A stretch of 64,000 nucleotides of DNA from Rhabditoides inermis (GCA_963966185.1 CAWZYM010000245.1:62001-126000); one strand, 5' to 3'. Positions 10,826 through 24,453 are shown, numbered from the stretch's first letter. The notes: generated by a model from the letters alone, not told the origin. Made by a program: numbers and translations.

Positions 10826-11272
10826 ACTGCAAGAATACGAATCATTATGAAAACATAAACAACACAATGATAAGCAAATCAATAAACAGTTTGTGAAAAG
10901 TACGTAGTGCATTGGATGGTGCTGCACGATTTAGTCATTTAGTAGTGTATTCAACTGCATTGACTAAACGGAATAAATACCTCAGTTTTTTTATTGGTTT
11001 CAGAATGACGTTATGGTTTAGAGTTCATATAGATGCAACAATGTTATTTGTTAGAGAAAACATTTGTATTTATGAAGAATGAAACGTTTTTGGAGTTCAA
11101 GTCAACAATATATCTTATTCCCAAATTCTTGTCGTTTTGCTCACTTACGGATCAGCTGTTTCGAGAGTACCGTTTGATCACGCGGCGCGAGCGGCGGCCA
11201 TTTTTTTCCGAATTTGCGCATCGCAGTGTTACCGTGATTCTCTCGTCTTTTTTATATATTATTTTGTAGAGG
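10826..11272. promoter_or_regulatory. Shared upstream region of uS7m and ATG3
   Basis: The two genes start head to head on either side of this 447-bp stretch. Each ATG is preceded within three bases by acceptor-like sequence (attcttgcag on the minus strand, attttgtag on the plus strand). I see no convincing TATA box. A bidirectional promoter is an inference from layout. Confidence 0.35.
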
Positions 11273-14200
11273 ATGGAGTCGTTGGTGAACAACCTGAAGA
11301 GCACAGCTCTTTCTGTTGGAGAGATGATCACTCCAATTCTCAAGGAAAGCAAGTTCCACGAGACCGGCGTGAGTATTCCTACACATATAGCTTGTACTAG
11401 TATTAAAGGATTTATCCGGACAATGTATTATTCCCTGATCTTCAGGATGGGGTCGCTTTAGTTTTCTTCAAGGAAGACTAGTTTTGAAGTTGTTTGCGCA
11501 GAAAAATTGTTAAAAAAATACGAACAATTTTTCTACGTTGATACAATTTCAAAAGAAGGTTTCATTGACGAGAACAAAAGCGACCCCAACCTGAAGATCA
11601 GGCAAGACTACATTGTCCGGATAAATCCTTTAACGTGATGATTGCAGGTGCTGACTCCCGAGGAGTTCGTTCTGGCCGGCGACCATCTTGTGCACCACTG
11701 TCCCACATGGCAGTGGGTAAAGGCTAGCGATCCCAGCAGGTGTGAAGTTGTTTGAATATGGGAACAATGCTAATTTCAGGATGCGTTCGTACCTGCCAGC
11801 GGACAAGCAGTTCCTCATCACCCGCAACGTCCCCTGCAGGAAGCGCTGCAGGGATCTCATGAACTACGACAGCAAGCTGGAGAAGGTAAGAGAGAAGTTT
11901 TCGCAGATATATCTAACGCATTGAAGAAACCAATTCACGACCGTCAGCATATATAACATTGTATAGCCAATGATTGATTAGTAGGCAAGGTACTTTTTTA
12001 CACGTTTACCTATAGAGTCAATGTCATGTGTAGATGCTGACGTCTACGGAAGCTGGGTCGGCGGAGGGCTTCGAGGGAGACGAGGACAGTGGATGGGTGG
12101 ACACGCACCACTACGCACAGGAGACCAAGCACGACGGCGTCGACCTCGAGGGAAAGGTGCGTTCCCATCACACATACACCCATATTGCTTCCACTTCTTT
12201 CGTCCCTTCGTCACGAACCATCTCGTCGTCGTCGCCCTTTAGCGGAATGTTTACCTATGGATTGTTGTAGGCGCCTGTTTCTACGGAGGAGGAGGATGAG
12301 GACGCAGTGCTGGACCTGGACGACCTGGTCGAATCGGGCGCCCTCGAGGACGCCGATCCCAACAGGTACGGCCTGCGCACCCTCGAAAAGGCGTCACTCC
12401 ACTCTGTTCTCGTGCACATGTTCCGTGCCGTACTGAGCTACAAATATTGTTTACTATTTCTACGCCTTATTATGTTACATCTGAAGACCAAATTATGCCT
12501 CGTTCGCATGTTCACGATGAGCGGATTCTTTTTTGAGTTTGGTTTGTTGTTTGCAGGTTCGTGGTGTCGTCCTCGTCGTGTGTGCGCGGTGAGGTGGAGA
12601 AGACTCGCACCTATGACCTGCACATCACATACGACAAGTACTACCAGGTATACACTGCAAAGTTATGTGAGTGGATAGAGCATCGGTGTGGAGTGCGTGT
12701 ACGCAACTTATTAGGCGGAAGACTTGATCGTTATCATTTGCTTTACCGTTGTATTCGTGATAACTTGGTGCAGTTTGTTTGTTGAGGTGCCTCGTGTGTG
12801 GCTGTGTGGGTACGATGAGGAGAGGAAGCCGCTGACGACGGATCAGATGAACGAGGACATGAGTGCGGTGAGTGCTGGACAGTCGACAGTAGACTGCTTC
12901 CCTCCCCTATCTTCCCCCATCTCATTTCACGTCAGACTTAGTAACTCGGTGAAATGACTGTTTTCTCTAAAAGCTACTCGGCTTTGCTTAAAGGTACTGG
13001 AAGAACATCATTTCGATCTGACCGCGCGATGCGAGATAGGAAGAAAATAGTTGTTTGCATGCATCGCATCTCACATGTGCTCTTGCCAATTGTAGTTATG
13101 TATTACGCTATTTGAGTGTTTATTATTTTGAATGCGCTGTTCTTACGACACCTTTTGTGTCACATATGGCGTTAATGTTTCACTCCACATTACATGTCAT
13201 CGGAGTTGCAAACCTACAAAGTTCCAATTGCCCGCAGAATCCCTTCTTATCTTTCATTCCAAGGGCAGCTCATTCACTGTGTCCATTCCCTCACAGTTCC
13301 ATTGTTTCACACGACGTGACGTAGTCAAAAAGACGAAATTAGTTTTAAATTAGAAGGTGATGTGATTGTGTACTTGGTACCGGTACCGTATGTCGTAGTC
13401 GTAGAGCAAAACAGTTTGGGAATATCTAAACTTGGAATGTAGTACTAGATGGGTGTTTGTGTTGCAGGACCACGCGAACAAGACGATCACGATGGAGTCT
13501 CACCCGCACATCGACGCGCCTCCCATGGCCAGTGTCCATCCCTGCAGACATGCCGAGGTGGGTCCATCCATCCATCCATCCATCCATGACCGTCAGTGTT
13601 GTGTGTGTAGACGATGAAGCGCCTGTCGGACCAGTTGGCGGACAGTGGAAAGGAGCAGACCGTCCACCAGTACCTGTTCCTCTTCCTCAAGTTTGTCCAG
13701 GTATGAGATGAAAATAGACAGTTTTGTGACCCACAGTAACGTGTGATATTCGGAAATCGGAATGCATTTTATATGTAATTATCATTGACAACTGTGTTTC
13801 AATAGTTTATTTGTGTCTATGCTGCTTTTGCATAATGGAATGATTCAATTGGGTGTGACAGGGTAGTCCTGCTCTCTACCGTATCGCCTGTCTTACTGCT
13901 TTCTCCTCTTGTCACACTGTCTAGCTACCATACCATGCGATGGGCAAGTTTTGTGCAGTGAAGTGTTTATTGTCGCATCTACTATTTATGATTGTGGGGA
14001 AAAGAACAGCGGAAATTATTCTGTGCTTGTGCTCATGAGCTATTCGATAGCGTCATCAAAAAGTAAGATTTCTGCAGGCCATGCAGTGGAATGAATGAAT
14101 TTGTGTCATTCTGATTGTGGAAATGTTAAAAGTTTTTTGTTACGAAAGGTTGTAGACATGGTATTTTAAAAAAAAAAGATTGCATAAGAAGTTAACTTTT

Positions 14201-15087
14201 TCACTATGCGTGCATATGTACTCAAACCCTTGTTTATACTGCGTGCTGTTTGCAACATTTAGATGTGAGAAGAAAAAAATTGAATTTATTTTTGCGATGA
14301 TATTTTTTTGTGATTCTTTGCTATAGGAATGTCAGGGGGGAGGAAAATGGAATTATTTTTTCCTGTCCGTTCATTTTTTTTGCGTGTGAGAGTAGGGAGT
14401 AGTAATGAATGAGCTGTGGAGCTGTGTTGATGGCGAGAATGAAATGAGATAGCTGGCAAGTGGCGTGAGAACGCTTTGCATTAGTACGTTTTTATCCGAA
14501 AGACAAGAAAGATTGGTATATTGTTTCATGTTTCGAACACTGGGCATGGTTGGTGAATCAAACATTTCTATAGGCCATCCCCCCGTTTCATCGTACGGCA
14601 ATATCGCAGGCTCGCTAGACAGACGAGAAATTTATGCCAATTCGGTCCTAAACGGTGTTTTTGCGCTCGAATACAGTATAAATGACGGACATAGAAAAAT
14701 CGAACACAAGAGAGCTCTAGGCATTCTATCTAGACATCTTCTCTAGGAAACTGGACGTTGTACGATAAGTTTGAAGAGAGTAATTAAGTTTCGGCGGTTT
14801 CCCATTGGAAGTCGACTCAAAAAATCAAGGTTTTTGAACTATAACTAGAAAACGAAAGCGAAAATAAAAAATCGAACACTAGAGATCGATGAGCACTATC
14901 GATACACATCATATATCAAAGTTTTGTGATTGCTTTGTTCCTAAAGGGGTAATTAACTTTTTTTTCCCTAAAGGGGTAATTAAAATAAGTGTTTTCTGTT
15001 CTGGGTTTGAGTGTCTTGACTGCATTATTGTTTCAGGCGGTGGTTCCTACGATTGACTACGATCACACTCGCTCAGTGCAGCTGTGA
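11273..15087 (+). CDS. ATG3: Autophagy E2-like conjugating enzyme ATG3
   Basis: ATG3 transfers Atg8/LC3 from ATG7 to phosphatidylethanolamine on the growing autophagosome membrane. Ten exons give a complete protein of about 320 aa: 11273-11368 (membrane-curvature helix, [13 protein letters not shown]), 11648-11739 ([19 protein letters not shown]), 11780-11885 ([16 protein letters not shown]), 12034-12156, 12271-12365 (acidic flexible region), 12557-12647 ([15 protein letters not shown]), 12787-12867 ([14 protein letters not shown]), 13468-13557 (SVHPCRHAE, with the catalytic Cys), 13611-13700 and 15037-15087. All exon joins keep frame. Intron 1 holds a TTAA MITE and the last intron is 1.3 kb. 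The first exon has an acceptor-like tttgtag three bases before the ATG. Confidence 0.93.
11407..11629. mobile_element. TTAA MITE family 3, copy 2
   Basis: Ends are AGGATTTATCCGGACAATG (from 11407) and its complement (to 11629). TTAA lies on both sides (11403-11406 and 11630-11633). An inner inverted block, CCTGATCTTCAGG(A/T)TGGGG, continues the fold. It lies in intron 1 of ATG3, so it must be spliced out. Confidence 0.85.
13565..13588. repeat. CCAT tetranucleotide repeat
   Basis: Six CCAT units in the short intron between the ATG3 exons that carry the catalytic Cys and the following helix. Confidence 0.6.
13701..15036 (+). other. Last, long intron of ATG3
   Basis: It contains no recognisable second gene. 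14941-14985 holds two copies of CCTAAAGGGGTAATTAA. No clear transposon ends were found. Confidence 0.45.
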
Positions 15088-15539
15088 AGAGGTGGAGACA
15101 AGAAGGAGAGATTGGAAAGGGACGTCTCCATCTGCCTGTCCGTCTTCCATGAGTTCCATGTTGTCGTATCGTGTTCTACACATGCATGCTAGTTGTAAAT
15201 TTGTAATTGTAATGCCGTTCTGGGTGCGATTGCCTGATTCTGGGTACGGTGGATAACGTACTGCACGGCAGCGTAGATCTTTTTATATGACATTTTTGTA
15301 CGCTTGTGATACTAATTTTTATGCCATGTTGGATTCATGTAAGCTGCAAAGTTGTGTAACTGTTTGTAAAGTATTTTGTATTGGAAACGAGGTTGTTACG
15401 TGTTCGAGAAGGGAACATGTTATTCAGTACACTTGCACATTGAGAAACTAGATGCGAGAAAGACTTTAGGAAAGAAAGCAAGAAAGGACATTGAGATTTA
15501 CAAGTTCACGATATAAATAGTTTATTGAGTTCAAATGAT

Positions 15540-16693
<1,154 letters not shown>

Positions 16694-16699
16694 CAGAAA

Positions 16700-18030
16700 A
16701 GAAGAAGGAGAAGAGGAGGAAAGGGGAGCAGCCGGGTGGAAGGAATGCGTAGTAATCGAGAGTAGGCGGGCGGGAGCTCTCGCACCTCAAACACCGAACA
16801 GCTAGGAGGCGCAGAAGGAGGAGAAGGAGAAGGGAAAGTGAGGGAGCAGTGGAGGGGAGGAGCCGATTGTTGTTCTCTCATTTCCCGCCCATAATGCATC
16901 GAGAGTAAGTAACACGATTATTAGGAGAGAGACAGAGAGACAGAGAGACAGAGAGCGTCTTCTTCTTCCGATTCGATCCGGTTGCGTGACGAACAACTTA
17001 TGTGTACAAAAGAGCAGAAACTAGTCATATATAGAGTTAAAGGTACAGTGGCGCATTATTTGACCCCCAGTACGATCCTTGACCGATGGAAATGAAAGGA
17101 TAACAAAAAAGAACTTTACAATGATGTTATCGCGTTACCAAAGCAATTACCAAAGCGTGTTTGTTTGGTAACGGAAATTTCAAATTTGTACCATTTTGCT
17201 TGTCTTTGACTGTGTCGTGTCTATGTCTGTTTCGCGTTTCGAAATTCCAACTATCCACTTCAAACGTATGTGTATGTGTTTTAGTATTCAAATATTTCGT
17301 TTTTTTATGCATGTTTGACGTCTGATACCTTTCTGATAGCTATTTGATTTGAGGTAGCCACCGTCTATGACGTTCTCCGCCGTTCTCCGTCGGCGGACGC
17401 TGGCCGCCCGCGTCGAGCTCTCCCTCATCTCCATCTGCCCCAACAATAAGGTCAGTGTTATTTCTAATGTAAGTATTGTTTTAAAATATCGTAGATGAAC
17501 ATCCGCTATATTGATTGAATGTCTTTTCAGTTCTTAGCGCTTGCCAACCGTTGTTGAAGGGCCGTTGTCGCCATCTTCGACTGCCTCGACTTCAAGTCAT
17601 GTGAGTATTTTGATTTGTATATTGTTTGTCTTGACATTTCGAAAACAAACAATATCGAGACCATTGTCACATTTTTCATTGTATTGTTGAGACATCAACG
17701 ATGAGGTCGTCGCCGCCCCCTCGCCCGCGCCGCGACGAAGAAGAGAAGGAGTAGCAGAAGCAGTAGAAGAATTTTTGTTGTTGTTCATGTTATATTTGTT
17801 GTAGATATTGTTTATTGTTATTGTTTGCATGTATTTGGTCATGTTATACAGGTTCTTTCTGGCTCAGATTGTGGTATTATTTGTGAAACATATGACCACA
17901 ATGTGGAACGCAACTTGATAAAGAGTATTTGGGCGTGTTCGGGGTTCTTGCAAATTGCCTGATGAAACATACAATTACTTGTTTCCTGCATTGTGTTAGA
18001 TTACTGCCGGTGTCATCAGCGCTCTCTCTG
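16700..18030. other. Region without a confident gene
   Basis: 16915-16955 is a GAGACAGA repeat. 17036-17053 (TTAAAGGTACAGTGGCG) resembles 5524-5541. 17368-17450 on the plus strand could be an exon (donor gtcagt after CCCCAACAATAAG), but neither frame matches a family I can name and the next segments do not join in frame. 17755-17830 is AT-rich, GTT/TTG-rich sequence. Confidence 0.35.
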
Positions 18031-18044
18031 TAATCCTACTGACT

Positions 18045-18112
18045 GCCCGCATGGCGCAGCTGGTTAGCGCGCCGGCTAGTGATCTCGAGGTGGCGGGTTC
18101 GAGTCTGCCCAT
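18045..18112 (+). repeat. tRNA-derived SINE-like sequence
   Basis: It has an A-box-like TGGCGCAGCTGGTTAGCGC with a pairing D stem, and 35 nt later a B-box-like GGTTCGAGTCT with a GGCGG/CTGCC stem. The T loop would be eight bases and acceptor pairing is poor, so a tRNA-derived repeat is likelier than a tRNA gene. Confidence 0.5.
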
Positions 18113-18436
18113 GTTCATTTTGCGAATAAAACGATTCTTCTCTCTCGCGGTAACACGCGCGAAGTTTGAAAATTTCATTACCAAACGATTTTTCTAAACG
18201 CCTCTGTTCCTTTAAGTGGAAGGAGGCGATTCTCGAATCTGAAATGAAGTTATGCAGTTTGCACCAGTTTGCACCTATGACATGTTCTAATAAATACGAT
18301 ACGTGCGCTCTTGTTAATCCACGACCACATTTCTTCTTGAGAATCAAACGTGCTGGGCAGATTGCACTCTGTGAGTGTAGAATATTACGCATCTAGACAA
18401 ACTCGGCTATGTTCCGTGTGCCCAGTGGGGTCAGAT

Positions 18437-18516
18437 CCGAGAGAGAGAGAGATAGAGAAAGAGAAAGAGAAAGAGAGAGAGAGAGAAAGAGAGGGAGAGA
18501 GAGAGAGAGAGAGTCG
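18437..18516. repeat. GA dinucleotide microsatellite
   Basis: Interrupted (GA)n about 90-165 bp upstream of the start codon of the gene at 18604. Confidence 0.9.
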
Positions 18517-18544
18517 GGATTTGAGGCGTGATTCACGTTGTGCG

Positions 18545-18550
18545 TATAAG
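18545..18550 (+). promoter_or_regulatory. Candidate TATA box
   Basis: TATAAG, 54 bp upstream of the ATG at 18604, at a workable distance for a start site near 18575. Confidence 0.4.
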
Positions 18551-18603
18551 GCAGGGGTCGGCTCACTCCGGGCGCAGTGTCACTCTCTCCCGCCTTTGCA
18601 AAC

Positions 18604-21439
18604 ATGCTGTCTACAGTACTCCTCTGCCTTCTCTCGTGTGTGTGGGCGCAAGATGCGCACTACTACGCCAACTATGCCGCCAATCCCGGACAGAACACAT
18701 GTATCACGGTGAGCAACTGTCCGATTTCGTTTCGGAACTCTCCAAACACTCTTCGGAATGTCTAATGTCTGTTAAAAAATGTATCCGGACAATGTATTAT
18801 TTCCTGATCTTCAGGATGGGGTCGCTTCGTTCTCTTCAATGAAAACGAGTTTTGATGTTTTTTTGCGCAGAAAAATTCAAACAATTTTCCCACTTTTATA
18901 CAATTTTAAAAGGAAAGTTTCATTGACGAGAACAAAAGCGACCCCAACCTGAAGATCAGGCAAGATTATAATGTCCGGATAAATCCTTTAAATCGCCTAC
19001 TACACTATACAAAACAACGTTCGGAACCCCAACCACACAGCGATTCCTGCAAATGATGCGTGAACATTTCGAACGTTTTCGAATAGCAGAGATTGACGGG
19101 AGCGTTGTTTGTTGTTGTCAGTGCGCGTCTCCGTCGCTTCGTTCCCGATGGGAGTTGACGGGTCTGCGGCGCACTCTCACCGATGCAACCTTCTCTGCTG
19201 ACTGCAACAAAGTCAACGGCGGCACGAACGCGTACAAGGTGCGTGTGGAATGAGGGCCATCCGCAGACGGGGAGGGACCACGTGTTGCAGGAGGCGTGTG
19301 CCGGCCCGTGTCTCACGCTCATGTTCGATGACCCCGACTACCCCTCGCCCACCGACAACTCGTACGCCAACGTGCTGTTCGTGCGGGGCTGCGCGCACAC
19401 ACTCACTGGAATGGGTAACACATACAAGGTACGTCAGACAGCCGGAGTCACGTACCACGTAACTAGAAGGGACATTGTGAAGTCATCAACACACACGCTT
19501 TTCAGGAAATTGAATGTTCTTAAAATAGCAGAGTGTGCGTGGTAGAAAAAGAGGGACGCGGAAGAAGTGAACACAATCACGTATGGACATCAGACATCAT
19601 TGTTCATTATGTCATTCATCGCGAACTAGGCCACACAAATGAAAGAACGGGATGAAACTAGAAAAGTCAGCAATTTGTGAACAGTTTTGTTCAGATTCCG
19701 CAAGCAACGACGACGGCGCCGGGAACTTTCTGCGAGTTTGACAACAGCCACGAAAGGCCGAACAACCAGGTGAGTGCGAGAAGAGAATGACGAGGGGCAA
19801 CACTTGTGAGAGCAGAGGGGCTGGGTGGAAGAGTGCGGCTTGTGAAGAGTATGTATGTTGAGGGGAAGATGACTGCGATCCGGATGCTGGCACAGTTCTG
19901 CATACCGAGCACCACGTGAGTTCATCATCCACTCTCTCATCCACTCGTGCAGGTGCATTCGAAGAAATAAGAAGGTTTTGTCAGACAGCTGCGTGTTTTC
20001 AATTACAGAAGTGGCAGCGACATAGTAAACACGTAAGCCATCAATGAACTTTTTCAGATGACATTTCTTTAATATATCCGATAAACATTGCTTTTAGCTT
20101 CCTTTCTTTAAGCGAGAAGTGCAATGTGGCATAGGCGCATAACGATAACGATTTCGTTTGTCACAATAGGTCCTATCGAAGCGGAAAATTCTGACTAGTA
20201 CAATTCACTCATTATTCCACAACCAACTTTCATTATAGATTTTTTCCCATCATTCCTAATGCCGCATTTTTGTGCCACTTAAGCTCCGCCCACTTGACAT
20301 CCCTATCTCAACGACTGTACGCACGCTAGCCTAAGAAAAAACTTTACACAAGTGCGAAGTGCGGACATCGTAGAGTGGTCACAGCGCGCGATACAAACAC
20401 TAATCTATACGTGAATTCAAAGTATATACTACAAAGTATGTAGGTATATATACTTTTTTTAAGGCATAACCTTGAATAAATACTTATATAACTGTACATA
20501 AAGATATAATTTTTCCTTGATTATAATAATTATAACTCAAACTCGTGTTTTACAAAATGTTGCTGGCTGTCAAGAACACAATTTTTCACCAAGCAACGTT
20601 CGAAATATGGATTACTGCATTTGTCATTTCGTATTTAGTGCGCTTTCCGCGTGGGAAAACTCAGAAAATGCCCGAGAGAAAAACGTTACGCACCAATAGA
20701 CGCCTGTCGACATTGAGTGTACGTGTAGGTGTAGATACGAATGCGAGACACGCACAAATGAACAGGAGCTCTGTGTGTGTGCGAAGAGAGTGGGGGAGGA
20801 CGTTGTGGTTGCAGGAGTGCGGCAGCCGGGGATGCGTGCAATGGAGACCGCACCCTCTTCCCCAACAGCAACACTGAGAATGCCTGCAACGGACAGACAC
20901 TGAACGCCAGTCAGTCACCTAATACTACTTTTCTCTCTTATTAGCATCAAAATGAGTCAACTCACTGACAGCAAAAGTAAACTTGCAGCCGTGGGTGGCT
21001 CTTCTCTGAACTGCTATGTGTGCGACGAGGTAGACGGAAACTGCAAGAAGAACAGCTGCAGCAAGAAGTACTGCACCAAGAGCATCGTGCGGATGCATGT
21101 GAGTAGGCATCGTACTGTTCGTATACCACGTACCGCACGTACTCGTTGCAGGACTCGTACGTGATGCACAAGGGCTGCTCGAATGTGAATGTGCTGGGGG
21201 TGGACAACGTGTGCGCGGCGAGTCAGATGGTCGCCAGTGGAATCGTCCCCTATGAGGTCTGTCTCTCTCATCCCTCCTTTTTCTCTTGTCATGTCATCTT
21301 GTGATGATGATAAGAAGAAGTTTGTTTCCAGATCAAGCAGACACTGTGTTTCTGCAACGACAAGCAGCAGTGCAATGGATCGCCCTCCACTCTCCTCGCT
21401 TCTCTTCTCGCCGCTCTCATTGCACTTGTTACCGTATGA
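18604..21439 (+). CDS. Cysteine-rich secreted, probably GPI-anchored protein (Ly6/ET-module-like)
   Basis: The protein starts with a signal peptide (MLSTVLLCLLSCVWAQ), carries many spaced cysteines and ends in a short hydrophobic tail (LLASLLAALIALVTV-stop) typical of GPI-anchor signals. In-frame exons: 18604-18711, 19122-19239, 19292-19428, about 19696-19770, a 20-nt microexon at 19896-19915 (FCIPST), about 20815-20905 (GDACNGDRTLFPNSNTENAC), 20989-21098 (SLNCYVCDEVDGNCKKNSC), 21152-21256 and 21332-21439 (TLCFCNDKQQCNG). The CYVC...CFCN...QCN pattern resembles three-finger (Ly6/uPAR) or nematode ET-module proteins; at least two such units may be present. I cannot name a ligand. A TTAA MITE sits in intron 1. 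The microexon is required to keep frame between its neighbours. Confidence 0.65.
18776..18987. mobile_element. TTAA MITE family 3, copy 3
   Basis: It carries the same inverted blocks as the copy at 11407, with TTAA at 18772-18775 and 18988-18991. The left terminus has diverged (AAAATGTATCCGG). It lies in intron 1 of the cysteine-rich gene. Confidence 0.8.
19916..20814 (+). other. Long intron of the cysteine-rich gene
   Basis: No exon, RNA or transposon end was recognised apart from AT-rich stretches near 20400-20530. It follows the microexon. Confidence 0.4.
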
Positions 21440-21634
21440 TCGTATGAAACATCCATGTTCATTATATACCATTTGTAATATTTGTACTTTGTATCTTCAT
21501 TGCTCCTACTTCTTTCCATCTCCCTTCACTTCCCATCCAAGACGTGTGATATGCTCTGATAAAATGTTTGAAATAGTTTATCCTACAATAAATATTCAAC
21601 ACTAAATACATACTTACAAAGTAGCATCGCGCTG

Positions 21635-23189
21635 TCAACACGCGTTGCATGTCTTCGCGCACTGTTTTTCCCGGATCTGTTTGTAGAAAGCGTTCTGACA
21701 GAAGCCATTCCTCGCGTAGTGCGCACAGTTGGGGGAGACATCCACACAAGACTTCGAAGGAGGGTCGGTCTGAAATAGAGAGAATCGAAGGCGTGAAGTT
21801 AGAGAAAGCTGAATGAGAAAGACTGACAGCTGTCATTTCGACGACGTCCTTGAGTGTGCGCGGGCATCTGTGGCACGTCTTCGGACAGGCGAGAATCATG
21901 AAGTCAGCCATCTCAAGAGACGTGCACAAGTGAGCGAGGTCAGCACATGAAGAGTGCTGTAATAAAATAAGAATTGTAAAGGTTTTTTTCACAATTTCAA
22001 ATGATCTTCGATGTAGGAGCAGATGCTTAGCGCTGAACTTCTAGAATGTTGCCAAATATGTGGGAGTGTTTGTTTGCTGTGAATGGACTGTCTGTCCAAG
22101 GCGCGCTTCGTTCCGTGAAAACAAACATGCGAGTGAATCACTGGAGTCAGCGGATTGCGGATAGATAGTCGTACCATGCACACATCACACACCGCACTCT
22201 GACTAACACATCGGGGTCACGCATTCTTCATCACGGACGCTCATGGTTAGTTGTGGAAGCTCAGGGCCGCAGACTAGGCACAAGAAAGAACGAGGAGAGA
22301 CGCGTACCGTGTCATTGCAGTCCTCCTCGTTGTCTCCACTGGGGGCGACTGTCTTTCGAGGGAAGGAGCACATGCGACATGTCTGCGCGCACTCTCGCTC
22401 CATGATCTCAGATGGTTGCAAGTTGGTATGGCCGATCGACGGAAGTGTCTCACCTTGGCATAGCGTCGTTCGTCGCACGCGCCCCTCCGCCGCAGCTCCG
22501 AGCACATCTGAGACCGATCCGTGCACCCAGTGGTGGCAGGCTTCTGGAATGTGAATGTGTATGGGATCTCTTAACTATCTTGTTTATCCATTTAATCAGC
22601 AGTATGGATTCATCTAGCGCGGACACACGGGGACAGACAGAGTGACCATATAGTCAGTGTGTGCACCTTGTTGTTGTTGGTGGCCTTCTTGGGAGCGTCG
22701 CAGTTGCCGAGTCGGTTCAGCTTCGCGATGTCAGTCCGCGAGAACGCCATGTTGTCATCCAGAACCACGCCGTTCTGCAACAGTCTCTCTCTCCCCCTCT
22801 CCCCTCCCTTCCCTCCCTCCCCTCTCTCCCATACCTTCAAGGGAATCATAGTGGCCATTCTCCTTCTCTGTTTCTGGTCGAACTTCCCGAATGCAAATCC
22901 GTCATAGTGCATGATCGACTCGTAGTCATATGTGTCCGGGAAGTCGACGTCTGCCGCGTTGATCTTCTCGAAGTTCACTGCAACACGTATCACATCAATA
23001 TCGAAATGCGCACAACTGAGATGATCAATGGTACACAGGGAGTTGGGTACATAGAAGTGGATTGTGAAACCCACCCATCTGTCCAGGCATCACATTCCTG
23101 TACTCGACACGGATGAAAGAATCACGGTCGGGACGCTGGTGCTCGTGCTCGAAGCCTGGAAGAGAAGGGTAGAGGGGGGAGGAAGGAAA

Positions 23190-23241
<52 letters not shown>

Positions 23242-24417
23242 AGAGGGAGAGGGAGAGAGGGAGATCCCTACCGAGTGCATGCATGACCTCGTGCCATATG
23301 ATATAGTCTGCCAGACAGTCGACAGCCAGCGACATCAGCTGTCTCTTTCCCACCTGCAATCTACGCTTCAAACCTCCTGCAAACTTGTCACATAGTGTTA
23401 GCGACTGGAACCTCTTTTCCCCCATTCGATATCGCCTGCCCGCTCATCGCTCATTTTCCTCCCGCACACAAAGCGATGGAAGATTTGATTGATTTTCATT
23501 GACCATCGCTATGGGATCAAACATTCAGGGATGATCTAACGCTGAAAGATGAAACTTGGCCCAATGTTTGGGTCAGAGGTCAGAGAAAGGGGATCCATTC
23601 TTCCCCATTTTTGCTGCTATACTAGATATCTCGTTTTGAAACTGAGCTCACACTTTGGTTATACTTTACGAGAGGCAGATTGGCGGGAATTGGAAAATGA
23701 GCGTTCAGAGCGGTCTGCTGATCGTTTCTGATCACCGCGCGCACGTAGAACTTTCGTTCAACCTGTATTTTGACAATCTTTTTGTGGCGTATAAACGATT
23801 AAAAATTGTCGGAAATAGGCCCCTGTATCTTTAAGGAACAAACCTTTCCGACATAAGAGTAGCACCCATCGAGTGGCACTATGAACACGTAGTCTTCTTC
23901 GCTCGTCCTCTCCTTGAACCGGAAACACGACACCGCCTGCAGACCTTTCAGAGAAGAACGCACGATCGTCTTCCTGCAAAGAGTGAGTGATGAAAGGTCA
24001 GGGAACTGATACTGTATACTGACTGTGCTTCGGTGTACTGTGGCGACAGCGCGTACGGTAGTGTGTTATCGTCCCATCGGTTGAATGCTGTCTCCTTCAC
24101 ACTCACTCCTCTCAAAGGAGGGTGAGAAGGGTCATACCGAGAAAGCTGCTGCGGAGTGAGCACTGAACAATTGTTTTGTTGGAAGAACTACATAATTAAT
24201 TAACATATCTTCAATTATGTTATATAGGGAAAAAAGTTTTTTGTGTAAAGTATCAACAACGACATATGAAATATGATTGTATGAAATGAAGAGTTATGAA
24301 AAACGGTAACGCACGCATGTCTCCGAAGGCTGTGCCGGCTCCATCATGGGCTGTGTTGATCTCCCAGGACTGCTTGCCAGCCAGGCACACAGGCAGCAGC
24401 CACAGAAACAGTATCAT
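21635..24417 (-). CDS. Secreted astacin metalloprotease with three ShK domains (NAS-type)
   Basis: About eleven exons encode a signal peptide (MILFLWLLPVCLAG from ATG 24417), a prodomain, an astacin catalytic domain and three ShK (SXC) domains. The zinc site is split by an intron: HEVMHALG ends one exon (about 23268) and FEHEHQRPDRD starts the next (about 23151). Together they give the full HExxHxxGFxHExxRxDRD signature. The Met-turn SIMHYDGFAFGKF is near 22900. The ShK domains run about 22535-22330 (CSELRRRGACDERRY and RECAQTCRMC), 21955-21865 (CADLAHLC and CPKTCHRC) and 21760-21635 (CVDVSPNC and CAKTCNAC-stop). This layout matches nematode astacins such as the C. elegans NAS-14/NAS-15 group: secreted zinc endopeptidases. 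All catalytic residues are present. A GA microsatellite lies in the intron that splits the zinc motif. Confidence 0.9.
23186..23262. repeat. GA microsatellite within the astacin gene
   Basis: A GA/GGGA tract in the intron between the two halves of the zinc-binding motif. Confidence 0.9.
23690..23832. repeat. Partial copy of the 4005-5527 repeat family
   Basis: It shares the GCGCGCACGTAGAA, AAACGATTAAAAATTGTC-like and GGAAATAGGCCCCTGTATC-like blocks and ends at TTAA, as the larger composite does. It lies in an astacin intron. Confidence 0.5.
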
Positions 24418-24445
24418 TCTGTCTCTCGCCGCTTCCTCCCCGGCT

Positions 24446-24453
24446 CTTATATG
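24446..24453 (-). promoter_or_regulatory. Candidate TATA box of the astacin gene
   Basis: On the minus strand CATATAAG lies about 30 bp upstream of the ATG at 24417, which implies a very short 5' leader if used. Confidence 0.35.

Noticed and set aside
17368..17590. Possible conserved exons on the plus strand
   Set aside because: The segments do not join in a shared frame and I could not match them to a family.
18045..18112. Functional tRNA gene
   Set aside because: Eight-base T loop and poor acceptor pairing; SINE-like is the better reading.
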